DNA from: Solimonas soli DSM 21787
GTDB lineage: Bacteria > Pseudomonadota > Gammaproteobacteria > Nevskiales > Nevskiaceae
Length of the DNA: 64,000 bases
Assembly: GCF_000474945.1 (NCBI RefSeq)
Contig: NZ_AXDW01000007.1
Span: 62,001 to 126,000 of the forward strand
Direction of reading: 5' to 3'
The notes below the pieces were generated by a model that worked only from the letters and a program-made list of their open reading frames with translations, was not told where the DNA came from and did no database searches. This document shows positions 10,047 to 18,276 of the stretch, piece by piece (position 1 is the first letter of the stretch; every line of letters starts with the position of its first letter). Both the position numbers and the translations under genes were made by a program.

Positions 10047-11270
10047 TCAGGCCGCCGCCAGCGTCGTCGCGAGCGCGGCCAATGCGCGGTCGAGCCGCTG
10101 CAGCCCGTCGGCCACCTCGGCCTCGCTGATGTTCAGCGCGGGCGCGAAGCGCAGCGTGTCCGGGCCGGCGACGAGCAGCCAGGTGCCTTCCTTGAGCGCC
10201 GCCGCCATGATGTCGCGCGCGCGGCCTTTCCAGCCCTCCACGACCGGCGCGCCAAGGAGCAGGCCGTTGCCGCGCGGCGCCTCGAAAAATCCGTGGCGAC
10301 GGCCGAGCTCGGCGAGGCCGTCCTTGAGCTGCTGCGAACGCGCCTTCACGTTGGCGGCGATCGCCGGACTGGTGATCTCGTCGAGCACGGCATTGGCGAC
10401 GGCGCAGGCCAGCGGGTTGCCACCGAAGGTCGAGCCGTGCGTGCCGAACTGCAAGGTCTTGGCGATCTCGCTGGTGGTCAGCATCGCGCCGATCGGAAAG
10501 CCGCCGCCGAGCCCCTTGGCGGTCGTCATCACGTCCGGCGTCACACCCATCTGCTCGTAGGCGTACAGGGTGCCGGTATGGCCGTTGCCGGTCTGCACTT
10601 CGTCGAAGATCAGCAGCGCCCGGTGCCGGTCGCACAGCGCGCGCGCCGCCCTGGCGAATTCCGGCGTCGCCGGCAGCACACCACCCTCACCCTGGATCGG
10701 CTCCATCACCACGGCGCAGACGGTGTCGTTCATCGCCGCCTCGAGGGCCGCGACATCGTTGAACGGCAGATGCCGGATGCCGGCCGGCAGCGGCTCGAAG
10801 CCCTGCGCATACTTCGGCTGGCCGCCGACGCAGACCGTGAACAGCGTGCGGCCGTGGAAGGCGTTGTGGAACGAGATGATGGTGTTCTTGTGCGGCCCGA
10901 AGTTGGTGTTGCCCCAGCGCCGCGCCAGCTTGAACGCCGCCTCGTTGGCTTCGGCGCCGGAATTGCAGAAGAACGCCTTCTCGGCGAACGTGAGTTCGGT
11001 CAGGCGCCGCGCCAGCTTCAGCGCCGGCTCGTTGGTCATGACATTGGAGACATGCCACAGCTTCTGCGCCTGTTCGTTCAGGGCCTTGAGCAGCGACGGA
11101 TGCGCGTGACCCAGCACGTTCACCGCGATGCCGCCGGCGAAGTCGATGTAGTCTCGGCCGGCCTGGTCCCACCAGCGCGATCCCTGACCGCGCACCGGGA
11201 TGATTTCGGCGGGGGCATACGTGGGAACCATGACCTCCTCGAAGGTCTGGCGCGTGACGGTACTCGACAT
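10047..11270 (-). CDS. astC: Succinylornithine/acetylornithine aminotransferase
   Basis: PLP-dependent class III aminotransferase of 407 residues that uses succinylornithine in arginine breakdown and usually also acetylornithine in synthesis. The opening [20 protein letters not shown] followed by [11 protein letters not shown] is typical of ArgD/Ast[23 protein letters not shown], the Asp of LIFDEVQTG and the PLP Lys in [15 protein letters not shown] are all present. I choose AstC because astD and astB are in the same window, but ArgD is the close alternative. ATG 11270 is used because TGAGGA lies just before it; the frame stays open to a TTG at 11357, which the family does not support. The promoter and a hairpin leader lie upstream. 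Confidence 0.88.
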   Translation of the reverse strand: MSSTVTRQTFEEVMVPTYAPAEIIPVRGQGSRWWDQAGRDYIDFAGGIAVNVLGHAHPSLLKALNEQAQKLWHVSNVMTNEPALKLARRLTELTFAEKAFFCNSGAEANEAAFKLARRWGNTNFGPHKNTIISFHNAFHGRTLFTVCVGGQPKYAQGFEPLPAGIRHLPFNDVAALEAAMNDTVCAVVMEPIQGEGGVLPATPEFARAARALCDRHRALLIFDEVQTGNGHTGTLYAYEQMGVTPDVMTTAKGLGGGFPIGAMLTTSEIAKTLQFGTHGSTFGGNPLACAVANAVLDEITSPAIAANVKARSQQLKDGLAELGRRHGFFEAPRGNGLLLGAPVVEGWKGRARDIMAAALKEGTWLLVAGPDTLRFAPALNISEAEVADGLQRLDRALAALATTLAAA

Positions 11271-11317
11271 CTTTTCCTCAGCGTCCTTGACGATGACGCA
11301 ACCGTGATGGTGCAAAG

Positions 11318-11366
11318 AAAAAATCCCGCGCGGGGCGGGATCGCGTGGCGCCGTCAAGCCGACGGC
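11318..11366 (-). promoter_or_regulatory. Terminator-shaped hairpin in the astC leader (possible attenuator)
   Basis: Read on the minus strand, a stem GCCGTC/GACGGC (11350-11366) is followed by a stem ATCCCGC/GCGGGAT (11323-11341) and then six U residues (11318-11323). This intrinsic-terminator shape lies inside the leader, downstream of the predicted astC promoter and about 47 bases before the start codon. That is consistent with conditional termination, but no signal or alternative fold has been shown. Confidence 0.5.
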
Positions 11367-11375
11367 ACCGGCGCG

Positions 11376-11403
11376 ATTATAGGGCGGATTTCGCGCCCGC
11401 CAA
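11376..11403 (-). promoter_or_regulatory. Predicted sigma-70 promoter of astC
   Basis: On the minus strand a perfect TATAAT (11376-11381) lies 16 bases from TTGGCG (11398-11403). This places the transcript start about 100 bases before the astC start codon. The -35 abuts the terminator of the upstream TPR gene. Confidence 0.6.
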
Positions 11404-11404
11404 C

Positions 11405-11430
11405 AAAAAAGCGCGCCTCGCGGCGCGCTT
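11405..11430 (-). terminator. Rho-independent terminator of the TPR gene
   Basis: On the minus strand a 9-base stem AAGCGCGCC/GGCGCGCTT with a four-base loop is followed by a run of T. It lies 24 bases after the stop of the TPR protein gene. Confidence 0.85.
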
Positions 11431-11453
11431 CGGAGCCGGCGAGGCGCGCTTCT

Positions 11454-12647
11454 TCAGCGGCGGTTGACCAGCTGGTAGAGGCGGGCCAGATCGGCGGTGC
11501 CGTCCTTGCCCTGCACCGACTTCAGCGTCGCCGCCGCGGCGTCCTTCTTGCCGGCCAGCAGCTGCGCATAGCCGAGATGCAGCTTGGCGTCGTCCGGCTT
11601 CTTCAGCGCATCCTTGCGAATGCCCTGCTGGATCAGGGCGATGCCGGCGTCGTACTCACCGAAGCCGACGTGCGTCAGGCCGGCGCTGACCAGCGCATCG
11701 CCGCTCGCCTCGCCGGCGGCGGCCTTGTCGTCGGCAGCCATCGAGGCCTTGGCCTCGGCGACCTTCTTGTCGACCAGTTCCTTCAGGCGCTGGTGACGCG
11801 GGGCGTCACTGCCCTGGCCGAGCAGCTTCTTGTCGTAGCCCTGCTTGATGTACTGCTCCGCTTCGCCGGGCACGCCGGCCTGCAGCGCGAGCTGCGTGGC
11901 CTCCATGTAGTCCGCGGTCTTGTCCATGGTGCCGGTCAGCTTCTTCAGCCGGTAGACGTCGAGCGCCAGACGATCGGAAAAACCCGGCTTGTTGGCGGCG
12001 CGGCTCAGCAGGTCCTTCCAGTAGTTGTCCTTCGGATAGTAGGTGACCAGCTTCTCGAGCGTGTTCACATACGTGGTCGTGTCGTTCTTCTTGTTGGCGA
12101 GCGCCTGCACCATCAGCAACTGGTTCTCGCTCGGACGTTGTCCGCCCTTCTCGATCTGCGCGATCTGCGCGTTCAGGCCGGCGAGATCGCCCGCCTCGTA
12201 CTTGATCTGCGCGCCGAGGCCGAGCACCTGCGGGTCGGAACCGCCGGCGGCGCGGTACTTGTCGAGATAGTCGGCCGCCTTCACGTAGTTCTTGCCGCGG
12301 TAGCTCAGCGACACCAGCTCGCCGTAGGCCTTGGTCTTCTCCGCGCCCGACAGCGACGGCAGGCGCGATTCGTAGTTCTGGATCAGCGCCGAGGTGTCGC
12401 CGGAGCTCGCCGCGATGGCGGCGCGCATCTGCGCGATGACGCTGCTTTCGTAAGAACTCAGGCCACCGACGCGCGAGGCGGCGTCGACCTGATCCATGGC
12501 CTGCTTGTACTGCTTGGCCTTGAGCAGCGTGGTGGCTTTCTGCAGCGGCTCGCCGACTTCCGGACGCAGCGTGTTGTCGGCGAATGCGGCATGGGCGCCG
12601 AGCAGCAGCGCTGCGCCGGCGATGAGGGAGGAAACGGATGTGCGCAT
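11454..12647 (-). CDS. Exported TPR-repeat protein
   Basis: A 397-residue protein of unknown function. Residues 1-23 form a Sec signal peptide ending AHAAFA before DNTL, so the protein is probably periplasmic. The rest is alpha-helical with tetratricopeptide-like repeats, for example LLKAKQYKQAMDQVDAASR, LSYRGKNYVKAADYLDKYR and GFGEYDAGIALIQQGIRKDA. The C-terminal part has KLHLGYAQLLAGKKDAAAAT. Such proteins usually serve as scaffolds for protein contacts. It is flanked by a terminator and transcribed alone; a weak -10-like TATATT lies at 12677-12682 on the minus strand. Confidence 0.82.
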   Translation of the reverse strand: MRTSVSSLIAGAALLLGAHAAFADNTLRPEVGEPLQKATTLLKAKQYKQAMDQVDAASRVGGLSSYESSVIAQMRAAIAASSGDTSALIQNYESRLPSLSGAEKTKAYGELVSLSYRGKNYVKAADYLDKYRAAGGSDPQVLGLGAQIKYEAGDLAGLNAQIAQIEKGGQRPSENQLLMVQALANKKNDTTTYVNTLEKLVTYYPKDNYWKDLLSRAANKPGFSDRLALDVYRLKKLTGTMDKTADYMEATQLALQAGVPGEAEQYIKQGYDKKLLGQGSDAPRHQRLKELVDKKVAEAKASMAADDKAAAGEASGDALVSAGLTHVGFGEYDAGIALIQQGIRKDALKKPDDAKLHLGYAQLLAGKKDAAAATLKSVQGKDGTADLARLYQLVNRR

Positions 12648-12777
12648 GTTGTAAGCCTGAATCTGTCGGGGTCTCTAATATAGCGGCCGGTCATGCCGGC
12701 CACCTGTTTCGATACTGCCTCCGCATGATGCTCGACAGGGGCGCCAGATGCCAAACGGGCCGTTCATCAAGCAGTCA

Positions 12778-14016
12778 TCATGCCGCGAGCAGCGATTTCA
12801 GCACGACGCTCTCGTCCGCCAGCTGCGCGGCATCGACCTTGATGCGATCGGCGACCAGTTTCTTGGCGACCATGAATTCCTGCGGGCGGTTGATGGCGTC
12901 CGCCGAGATCACCACGCCGTCCTTCAGATAGAAAGCCGAGAACGATTCGCTGTCGAGGCTGCCGCGCACGACCAGCTGGTCGTAGCCCTGCGACAGGCCG
13001 ACCATCTGCAGCTTGAGTTCGTACTGGTCCGACCAGAACCAGGGCACTGCGCTGTAGGCGACCGGCTTGCCGACGATAGCCGCGGCGACGATGCGGCCCT
13101 GCTCCATGGCGTTCGGCACCGATTCGAGGCGCATGCGGCGATCGAAGAACACGTTCTCGTGGAAGGTGCAGTCGCCGGCGGCGTAGATGTCCGGGTCCGA
13201 GGTCTGCGCGTAGCGGTCGACGACGATGCCGCCGTTGGACACTTCGATGCCGGCCATGTCGGCCAGCTCGACATTGGGAATCAGGCCGATGCCGACGATG
13301 ACGATGTCGGCCGGCACCAGAGTGTTGTCGGCCAGGGTCACGCCGGTCACCAGCGGATCGCCTTCCAGGCTGTGCACGCCGACGCCGGTGTACAGCTTCA
13401 CGCCGCGGCTCTTGTGCACGCGCTCGTAGAAGGCCGAGATCTCCGGGGCGGTGACGCGCGCCAGCACGCGCGGCAGGGCTTCGACGACGGTGACCTCGAG
13501 TCCTTTCTTGATGCCGACCGAGGCCGCCTCGAGGCCGATGTAGCCGCCGCCGACGATCACCAGCTTCTTGCCGGCGCCGAACTGCTCCTTGAGCTTGAGG
13601 ATGTCGGCGATGGTGCGCACGTAGTGCACGTTCGGGTGGTCGGCGCCCGGCAGCGACAGCTTGCGCGGCCGGCCGCCGGTGGCCAGCACCAGCTTGCCGT
13701 AGTCGAGCGTGGTGCCGTCGTAGAGGCGCAGGCGCCTGGCGGCGCGGTCGAGGCTCTCCACGCCGACACCGAAGCGGCATTCGATGTTGAGCTTCTCGTA
13801 GACGGTCTGCGCCTTGATGAACAGCGATTCCAGCGTAGCCTCGCCGGACAGGAAGGCCTTCGACAGCGGCGGACGGCGATACGGCACGTAGGGCTCGTCG
13901 CCGAGCAGCACGACGCTGCCGGTGAAACCCTGCTGACGCAGTGCCGATGCCACTTCTCCGCCGGCCTGGCCGGCGCCGACGATCACCACGTCGGCTTGCG
14001 TTGATGGATGGGTCAT
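12778..14016 (-). CDS. FAD-dependent NAD(P)H:ferredoxin/rubredoxin reductase family protein
   Basis: A flavoprotein of 412 residues that moves electrons from NAD(P)H to a small iron-sulfur protein, as in putidaredoxin reductases serving P450 or dioxygenase systems. The FAD site is DVVIVGAGQAGGEVA, followed by the YRRPPLSKAFL segment of this family. The NAD site is KLVIVGGGYIGLEAA, and the second FAD contact is DPDIYAAGDCTFHEN. The C-terminal reductase domain includes SAVPWFWSDQYELKLQMVG. Start ATG 14016 is preferred to ATG 14064 because family members begin a few residues before the FAD motif. No ferredoxin or P450 gene is nearby, so the partner is unknown. It is divergent from tonB. Confidence 0.88.
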   Translation of the reverse strand: MTHPSTQADVVIVGAGQAGGEVASALRQQGFTGSVVLLGDEPYVPYRRPPLSKAFLSGEATLESLFIKAQTVYEKLNIECRFGVGVESLDRAARRLRLYDGTTLDYGKLVLATGGRPRKLSLPGADHPNVHYVRTIADILKLKEQFGAGKKLVIVGGGYIGLEAASVGIKKGLEVTVVEALPRVLARVTAPEISAFYERVHKSRGVKLYTGVGVHSLEGDPLVTGVTLADNTLVPADIVIVGIGLIPNVELADMAGIEVSNGGIVVDRYAQTSDPDIYAAGDCTFHENVFFDRRMRLESVPNAMEQGRIVAAAIVGKPVAYSAVPWFWSDQYELKLQMVGLSQGYDQLVVRGSLDSESFSAFYLKDGVVISADAINRPQEFMVAKKLVADRIKVDAAQLADESVVLKSLLAA

Positions 14017-14284
14017 GCTCTTTGTACTTGCGATAGACGGAAGGCCCGTACACTGCGGGCGCACGCCGGACAGCAGGCGCCGGCGAGCGCGGCGTCATTG
14101 CCCTCGGGTTCCGCTATTGTCACGGCTCTGCTGCAACATGCAAGTCTCGCACCTCCATCGGTCAATTGAACGTGCGGAACGCAGCAAACGGCAATCGGCC
14201 GCGCGTCCCGCAAAACGGCGAAGGTCTGGTCCGCCACTTGCGTGTGAAATCCGGCGTCACGGATGGCGCGCGAGCGGACGCTCC

Positions 14285-14974
14285 ATGCAGGGCATCGGAC
14301 CGGGCGGCAGGCATGCAAGGGCGCGTGGCTGCGGCCTCGCGCTGACCGTTCTCCTGCACGCCGCGATCATCGCCCTGCTGTGGCTGCGCGCGCCGCCGGC
14401 CCACGTCGAGCGGCCCGCCGCCGCGCCGGCGCTCGTCATGCTGGCGCTGCCCAGCGCGATCGAGCAGCGGGCCGTGGCGCCCGCCGCCGCGCGGGCACCC
14501 GCACCGCGGCCGCGGCGCACGCCCAGGCGCCCGGCGCCGTCGGTCGCCGCCGCGCAGGCGCCCGTGCAGGTGCCCCCGCCGCCGGCGGAGACCGCGGCGC
14601 TTCCCTCGCCTGCGGCCGGCGCCGCGCCGCAGCCCGCCGCGGCGGCGCCGGCAAGCGCCGTGCCGGACACGCCGCCGCCGATCGAGTATCTGCGCCGCAT
14701 CTCGCGCCTGATCAGCCTCGCCCAGCACTACCCCTGGAATGCGCGCCAGTACGGCCACCAGGGCGATGTCGTCGTGCGCATGCACCTGTCGCGGGACGGC
14801 ACGGTGCGCAGCGTCACGCTGATCCGCAGCAGCGGCCACGATTCGCTCGACGCCGAGGCGCGCGACGTGATCTGGCGCATCGGCAGGTTCCCGCCCTTTC
14901 CGTTCGACTACCTGCCGCGCGTCGCCGAGTTCGACATCGACCAGCCGGTGACCTTCCGGACTTACCTCAACTGA
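14285..14974 (+). CDS. TonB-family energy transducer
   Basis: Inner-membrane protein that couples the proton motive force to outer-membrane receptors or related machinery. It has a short basic N-terminus, a transmembrane helix GLALTVLLHAAIIALLWLRA at about residues 18-37, a long Pro/Ala-rich periplasmic spacer, and a C-terminal TonB domain. The domain includes YPWNARQYGHQGDVVVRMHL and then LIRSSGHDSLDAEARDVIWR, and the gene product ends shortly after FDIDQPVTFRTYLN. The YP motif is at the usual place. ATG 14285 was chosen because the frame upstream lacks family likeness. ExbB/ExbD genes are not adjacent. About 230 residues is normal for the family. Confidence 0.87.
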   Translation: MQGIGPGGRHARARGCGLALTVLLHAAIIALLWLRAPPAHVERPAAAPALVMLALPSAIEQRAVAPAAARAPAPRPRRTPRRPAPSVAAAQAPVQVPPPPAETAALPSPAAGAAPQPAAAAPASAVPDTPPPIEYLRRISRLISLAQHYPWNARQYGHQGDVVVRMHLSRDGTVRSVTLIRSSGHDSLDAEARDVIWRIGRFPPFPFDYLPRVAEFDIDQPVTFRTYLN

Positions 14975-14977
14975 GGT

Positions 14978-15146
14978 CTAGGAGCGTGGGCGGTAGAAAC
15001 GCGCGCGGCTGCGGCTTCGCCTTTTCGGCCATCTTCGGCGCCGATTTCGGGCCAAGAGTCCCTGCCATTGCCCCAGAATCGCCATCCGAACCTGTCTCGA
15101 AACGGCTTTGCCTCGCCTGCACGGTTCCTGCCGCCCACGCTCCTAG
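14978..15146. repeat. Small element bounded by 16-base inverted repeats
   Basis: CTAGGAGCGTGGGCGG at 14978-14993 is the exact reverse complement of 15131-15146. The 137 bases between carry no convincing gene. The element begins three bases after the tonB stop, and its far arm contains the stop codon of the convergent crotonase gene. It has the build of a non-autonomous or REP-type dispersed element; no target-site duplication is evident. Confidence 0.65.
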
Positions 15147-15955
15147 CGGAAACGGCGCGGCGCGTAGGCCGCGTCCGGCCTGCCCTGGTTGCGCGCCGCG
15201 GCGATGCGCTGGTTCGTCTTGCCGATGATGCGCCGCTGCCAGCGCCGTTCGAGCGCCAGCGTGCGCGACTCGGAGACCGACCAGCCGCCCTGCAGCAGGA
15301 ACTTGCCGGCGGCGAGCGCGTCCGGCGAACGCGTCGCGAACTCGGCGGCGAGCGTGCGCGCGGCGGCCACCGGGTCGTCGGCGAGATGCGTGACCAGGCC
15401 CAGCGCCTGCGCCTCGCTGCCGCGCAGCACGCGCGCCGTATAGGTCAGCTCGCGGGCGATATCGATCGGCAGCAGCTCGCGCAGCAACGCAATGCCGCCC
15501 ATGTCGGGAACCAGGCCCCACTTGCCCTCCATGATCGACAGCGCGGCATCGCCGCGCGCGATGCGGATGTCGGCGGCGAGCGCCAGCTGCATGCCGGCGC
15601 CGAAGCAGTTGCCGTGCACGGCGGCGATCACCGGAAACGGCATGTCGCGCCAGCCGAGGCCGAAGCGCTGGAAGGCATTCCTGAACGGCAGCCACAGTTG
15701 CAGGTAGAGGCGCGCCGCGATGGAGGGCTTGCCGAGCATCGCCTTGACGTCGAGGCCGGCGCAGAACGAAGGACCGTCGCCGCGCACGATCGCCGCGCGC
15801 ACGTCGCGGCGCCGGCGCAGCGCGCGCTGCGCGGCGAGCATGGCCTTGAGCATCGGCTCGTCCATGCCGTTGTGGCGGTCGGTGCGGATCATCACCACGT
15901 CGGCGATGCCGTTTTCGACCGTCACGCGCACACGCGCCTGGAATTCCTCTTGCAT
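15143..15955 (-). CDS. Enoyl-CoA hydratase/isomerase (crotonase) family protein
   Basis: Crotonase-fold acyl-CoA enzyme of 270 residues, probably in fatty-acid or related CoA-ester breakdown. The oxyanion-hole segment GDGPSFCAGLDVKAML and the second segment AAVHGNCFGAGMQLALAADI are clear. In the second, the position usually held by the first catalytic Glu is Gln (GAGMQLA against GGGCELA). The second Glu appears kept in SIMEGKWGLVPDMGG. It may therefore not be a standard hydratase. It is the last gene of the minus-strand lipid cluster, 36 bases after the acyl-CoA dehydrogenase pseudogene. Its stop codon lies in the arm of an inverted-repeat element. Confidence 0.88.
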   Translation of the reverse strand: MQEEFQARVRVTVENGIADVVMIRTDRHNGMDEPMLKAMLAAQRALRRRRDVRAAIVRGDGPSFCAGLDVKAMLGKPSIAARLYLQLWLPFRNAFQRFGLGWRDMPFPVIAAVHGNCFGAGMQLALAADIRIARGDAALSIMEGKWGLVPDMGGIALLRELLPIDIARELTYTARVLRGSEAQALGLVTHLADDPVAAARTLAAEFATRSPDALAAGKFLLQGGWSVSESRTLALERRWQRRIIGKTNQRIAAARNQGRPDAAYAPRRFR

Positions 15956-15991
15956 GATTGGCCTCGAAAGGATTGCGCAACCGGCGAAAGC

Positions 15992-17617
15992 TTACTTCAG
16001 CTCCGCCGAGCTCTTGCCGAGCAGACGGCGCGCGATGATCAGCAGCTGGATTTGCTGCGTGCCTTCGAAGATGTCGAGGATCATGGCATCGCGCGCCCAC
16101 TTCTCGAGCAGTTCGTGCTGGCCGTAGCCGGCGCTGCCGCACAGCTCGACGCACTTGAGCGCGATGTCGACGCAGGCACGGCCGGCCTTGGCCTGGCTGG
16201 CCTGCAGCGAGTTCGGCTTGCGGTCGTCGGCCATCCACGCCGCCTGCATGGTCAGCAGGCGCGCGGCCTCGTAATCGGCTTCGAGCTTCAGCAGTTCGGC
16301 GGCGGCCGCCTGCTGCGCGTATGCGGGCCGGTCATGGTCGACGTCGACGCCGGCTTCCTTCAGCAGGCGCTGCGTCTCCTCGATGCAGGCGCGCGCCAGG
16401 CCGACGGCCATTGCCGCGACCGGCGGCCGCGTGTTGTCGAAGGTCTGCATGACGCCGGCAAAGCCCCCCGACGAATGATGGGCGACATTGATCGTCGGCT
16501 CGCCGAGCAGATTTTCCCTGGGCACGCGGCAGTCGCGCAGCGCGAATTGCGCGGTATCCGAGGCGCGGATGCCGAGCTTGTGTTCGAGGCGCACCAGCTC
16601 GAAGCCCGGCGTGCCCTTCTCGACGACCAAGGACTTGATCGCCGCGCGGCCGGCGTTGCGGTCGAGCGTCGCCCACACCACCACCAGCTCGGCGCGCGCC
16701 GGTGGTGACGAAGATCTTGTCGCCGTTCAGCACGTAGTGATCGCCGTCGAGGCGCGCCGTGGTACGGATCGCCGCCGAATCGGAGCCGGCATGCGGCTCG
16801 GTGATCGCCATTGCCGCCCACTTGCCGGCGAAGCGCTGCAGCTGCGCCTCGCTGGCGACCGAGGCGATCGCCGCCTTGCCGAGACCCTGGCGCGGCATCG
16901 ACAGCAGAAAGCCGACATCGCCCAGCACAGTTCCATGGCGCCGAGCGCGGTCGACAGATTGCTGCCCTTGCGATTGCCCTCGTCCGGGCCGCTGTCGCGA
17001 CGCACGGCGGCGGCGGCACCGCTCGCGTTCATGCCGCCGAGCAGCGCGCCGAGCATGTCGAGCTCCTTCGGATACTCGTGCTCGGCGCGATCGTAGCGAC
17101 GCGAGTTCGGCCGGAAGATTGCCGTCGCGCTCGGCGCGAGGCAGGCGACGGCCAGGCTGAGGTCACCGTGGGCGAGCGCTTCCGCGACCAGCACGTTGGT
17201 CACGGCCGAGCGTTCGGCGCCGACGCCACCCAGTTCTTCGGGAATGCCGAGCGCCGCCAGGCCCAGCTCGGCGACGCCCTTGAGCAGCGCCTCCGGTGCG
17301 GCGCCGGCGCGGTCCGCCGCGGCGGCGGCCGGGCGCAGCTCCTGGTCGGCGAGATGGCGCGCCGCTTCGCGCAGCATCTGCTGCTCGTCGCCCGGCGTGA
17401 GATCGAAGAGCGCCGGCGAGGCGCGCGGGCCGGCCGAGCCGCTGCGCGGCCTTGAACGTGCGGCCGGCGGCAGCGGCGCCGCGGAAGCCGAGGCGCGCGC
17501 CGTGGTAGAGCGCCTGCTCGGCCGGCTTGCGCAGGCGCAGGCGTCGAGCAGCGGCGATCCGGCGACGCGATTGACCGCGCGCAGGCCCAGGCCCATGGCG
17601 CGTGTGAAGACACTCAT
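15992..17617 (-). pseudogene. Acyl-CoA dehydrogenase remnant: two-gene fusion with several frameshifts
   Basis: The start (ATG 17617) has a strong GGGAGG Shine-Dalgarno. The first part reads MSVFTRAMGLGLRAVNRVAG, then LFDLTPGDEQQMLREAARHL, and runs to a normal N-terminal acyl-CoA dehydrogenase domain ending [13 protein letters not shown]. At about 17116 the frame passes straight into [20 protein letters not shown], a second dehydrogenase N-terminal helix. The middle and C-terminal domains of the first enzyme are missing. Frame breaks follow at about 17533, 17415, 16926 (TGGGCG where TGGGGCG is needed to continue W-G-D-V-G) and 16690. The C-terminal half, with [27 protein letters not shown] and DIFEGTQQIQLL, is otherwise well kept. 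Non-functional unless the breaks are sequence errors. Confidence 0.82.
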
Positions 17618-17666
17618 CGCCGCCTCCCGTGATTGTCGTTTCGGTGCGCGGCGCGGCGGCGGGGAC

Positions 17667-18137
17667 TTACTTCTCGAGCAGGGCGTCGCGCGTGTTCTCG
17701 AGGAAGATGTCGACCAGGCGCGTGAACTTGCCCTGGATGAAGGGCGGCGCGAGCAGGCGGTACATCAGCGGCACCGGCACGTCGCGCAGCTTGCCCTTCA
17801 CATCGAACACCAGCTTGGTCTTCTTGCCCTGGTCGAGCACCTGGAAGCGGCCCTCGATCGTCGCGTTGCCGTAGTCCGGCAGCGGCTTCCAGCTCAGCTC
17901 GCCGCGCTTGGTATTGACGCTGTACTGCGCGGCGTAGCTGACTTCGTGGGCGATGTTGGCGGCCTTGGAGCCGATCGTCGACATCTCCCACAGATAAGCG
18001 TTGTTGCCGACCTTGGTGAGCTTGCGCAGCTTCGGAAAGCGGCGGATGGTCCCCTCCAGATCGTCGAGCAGCGGCGCGACCTGCGCGTATGGCGCCTCGA
18101 CCTCCACGCTGCGCTCGATCTTGATATCCACGTTCAT
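17667..18137 (-). CDS. SRPBCC (START/polyketide cyclase-like) family protein
   Basis: A 156-residue single-domain protein. The pattern IKIERSVEVEAPYAQVAPLL followed by DDLEGTIRRFPKLRKLTKVG, and RFQVLDQGKKTKLVFDVKGK later, fits the SRPBCC helix-grip fold that binds lipids or other hydrophobic ligands. The C-terminal long helix reads PPFIQGKFTRLVDIFLENTR. It lies between the acyl-CoA ligase and the acyl-CoA dehydrogenase remnant on the same strand, so a role with fatty acyl or steroid-like substrates is plausible, but the sequence does not prove one. There is no signal peptide, so it is cytoplasmic. Confidence 0.8.
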   Translation of the reverse strand: MNVDIKIERSVEVEAPYAQVAPLLDDLEGTIRRFPKLRKLTKVGNNAYLWEMSTIGSKAANIAHEVSYAAQYSVNTKRGELSWKPLPDYGNATIEGRFQVLDQGKKTKLVFDVKGKLRDVPVPLMYRLLAPPFIQGKFTRLVDIFLENTRDALLEK

Positions 18138-18276
18138 CGTTGACGCGTCCAGTGTGTCTTCTTGGTGTGGACGCAGGATCGCACCGGCGATACCGGGCTC
18201 GCTTTGGCTGCCCGGCGACGCAATCCGGCGCTCGGGTCAATGCGGCCTGTGCAGAGTGGCGCCGCGGGCGACGCCG

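Noticed and set aside
11271-11357. N-terminal extension of AstC from a TTG at 11357, or a separate leader peptide
   Set aside because: The family starts at MSSTVTR with a good Shine-Dalgarno just before ATG 11270. The upstream codons overlap the hairpin and show no run of Arg or other regulatory codons.
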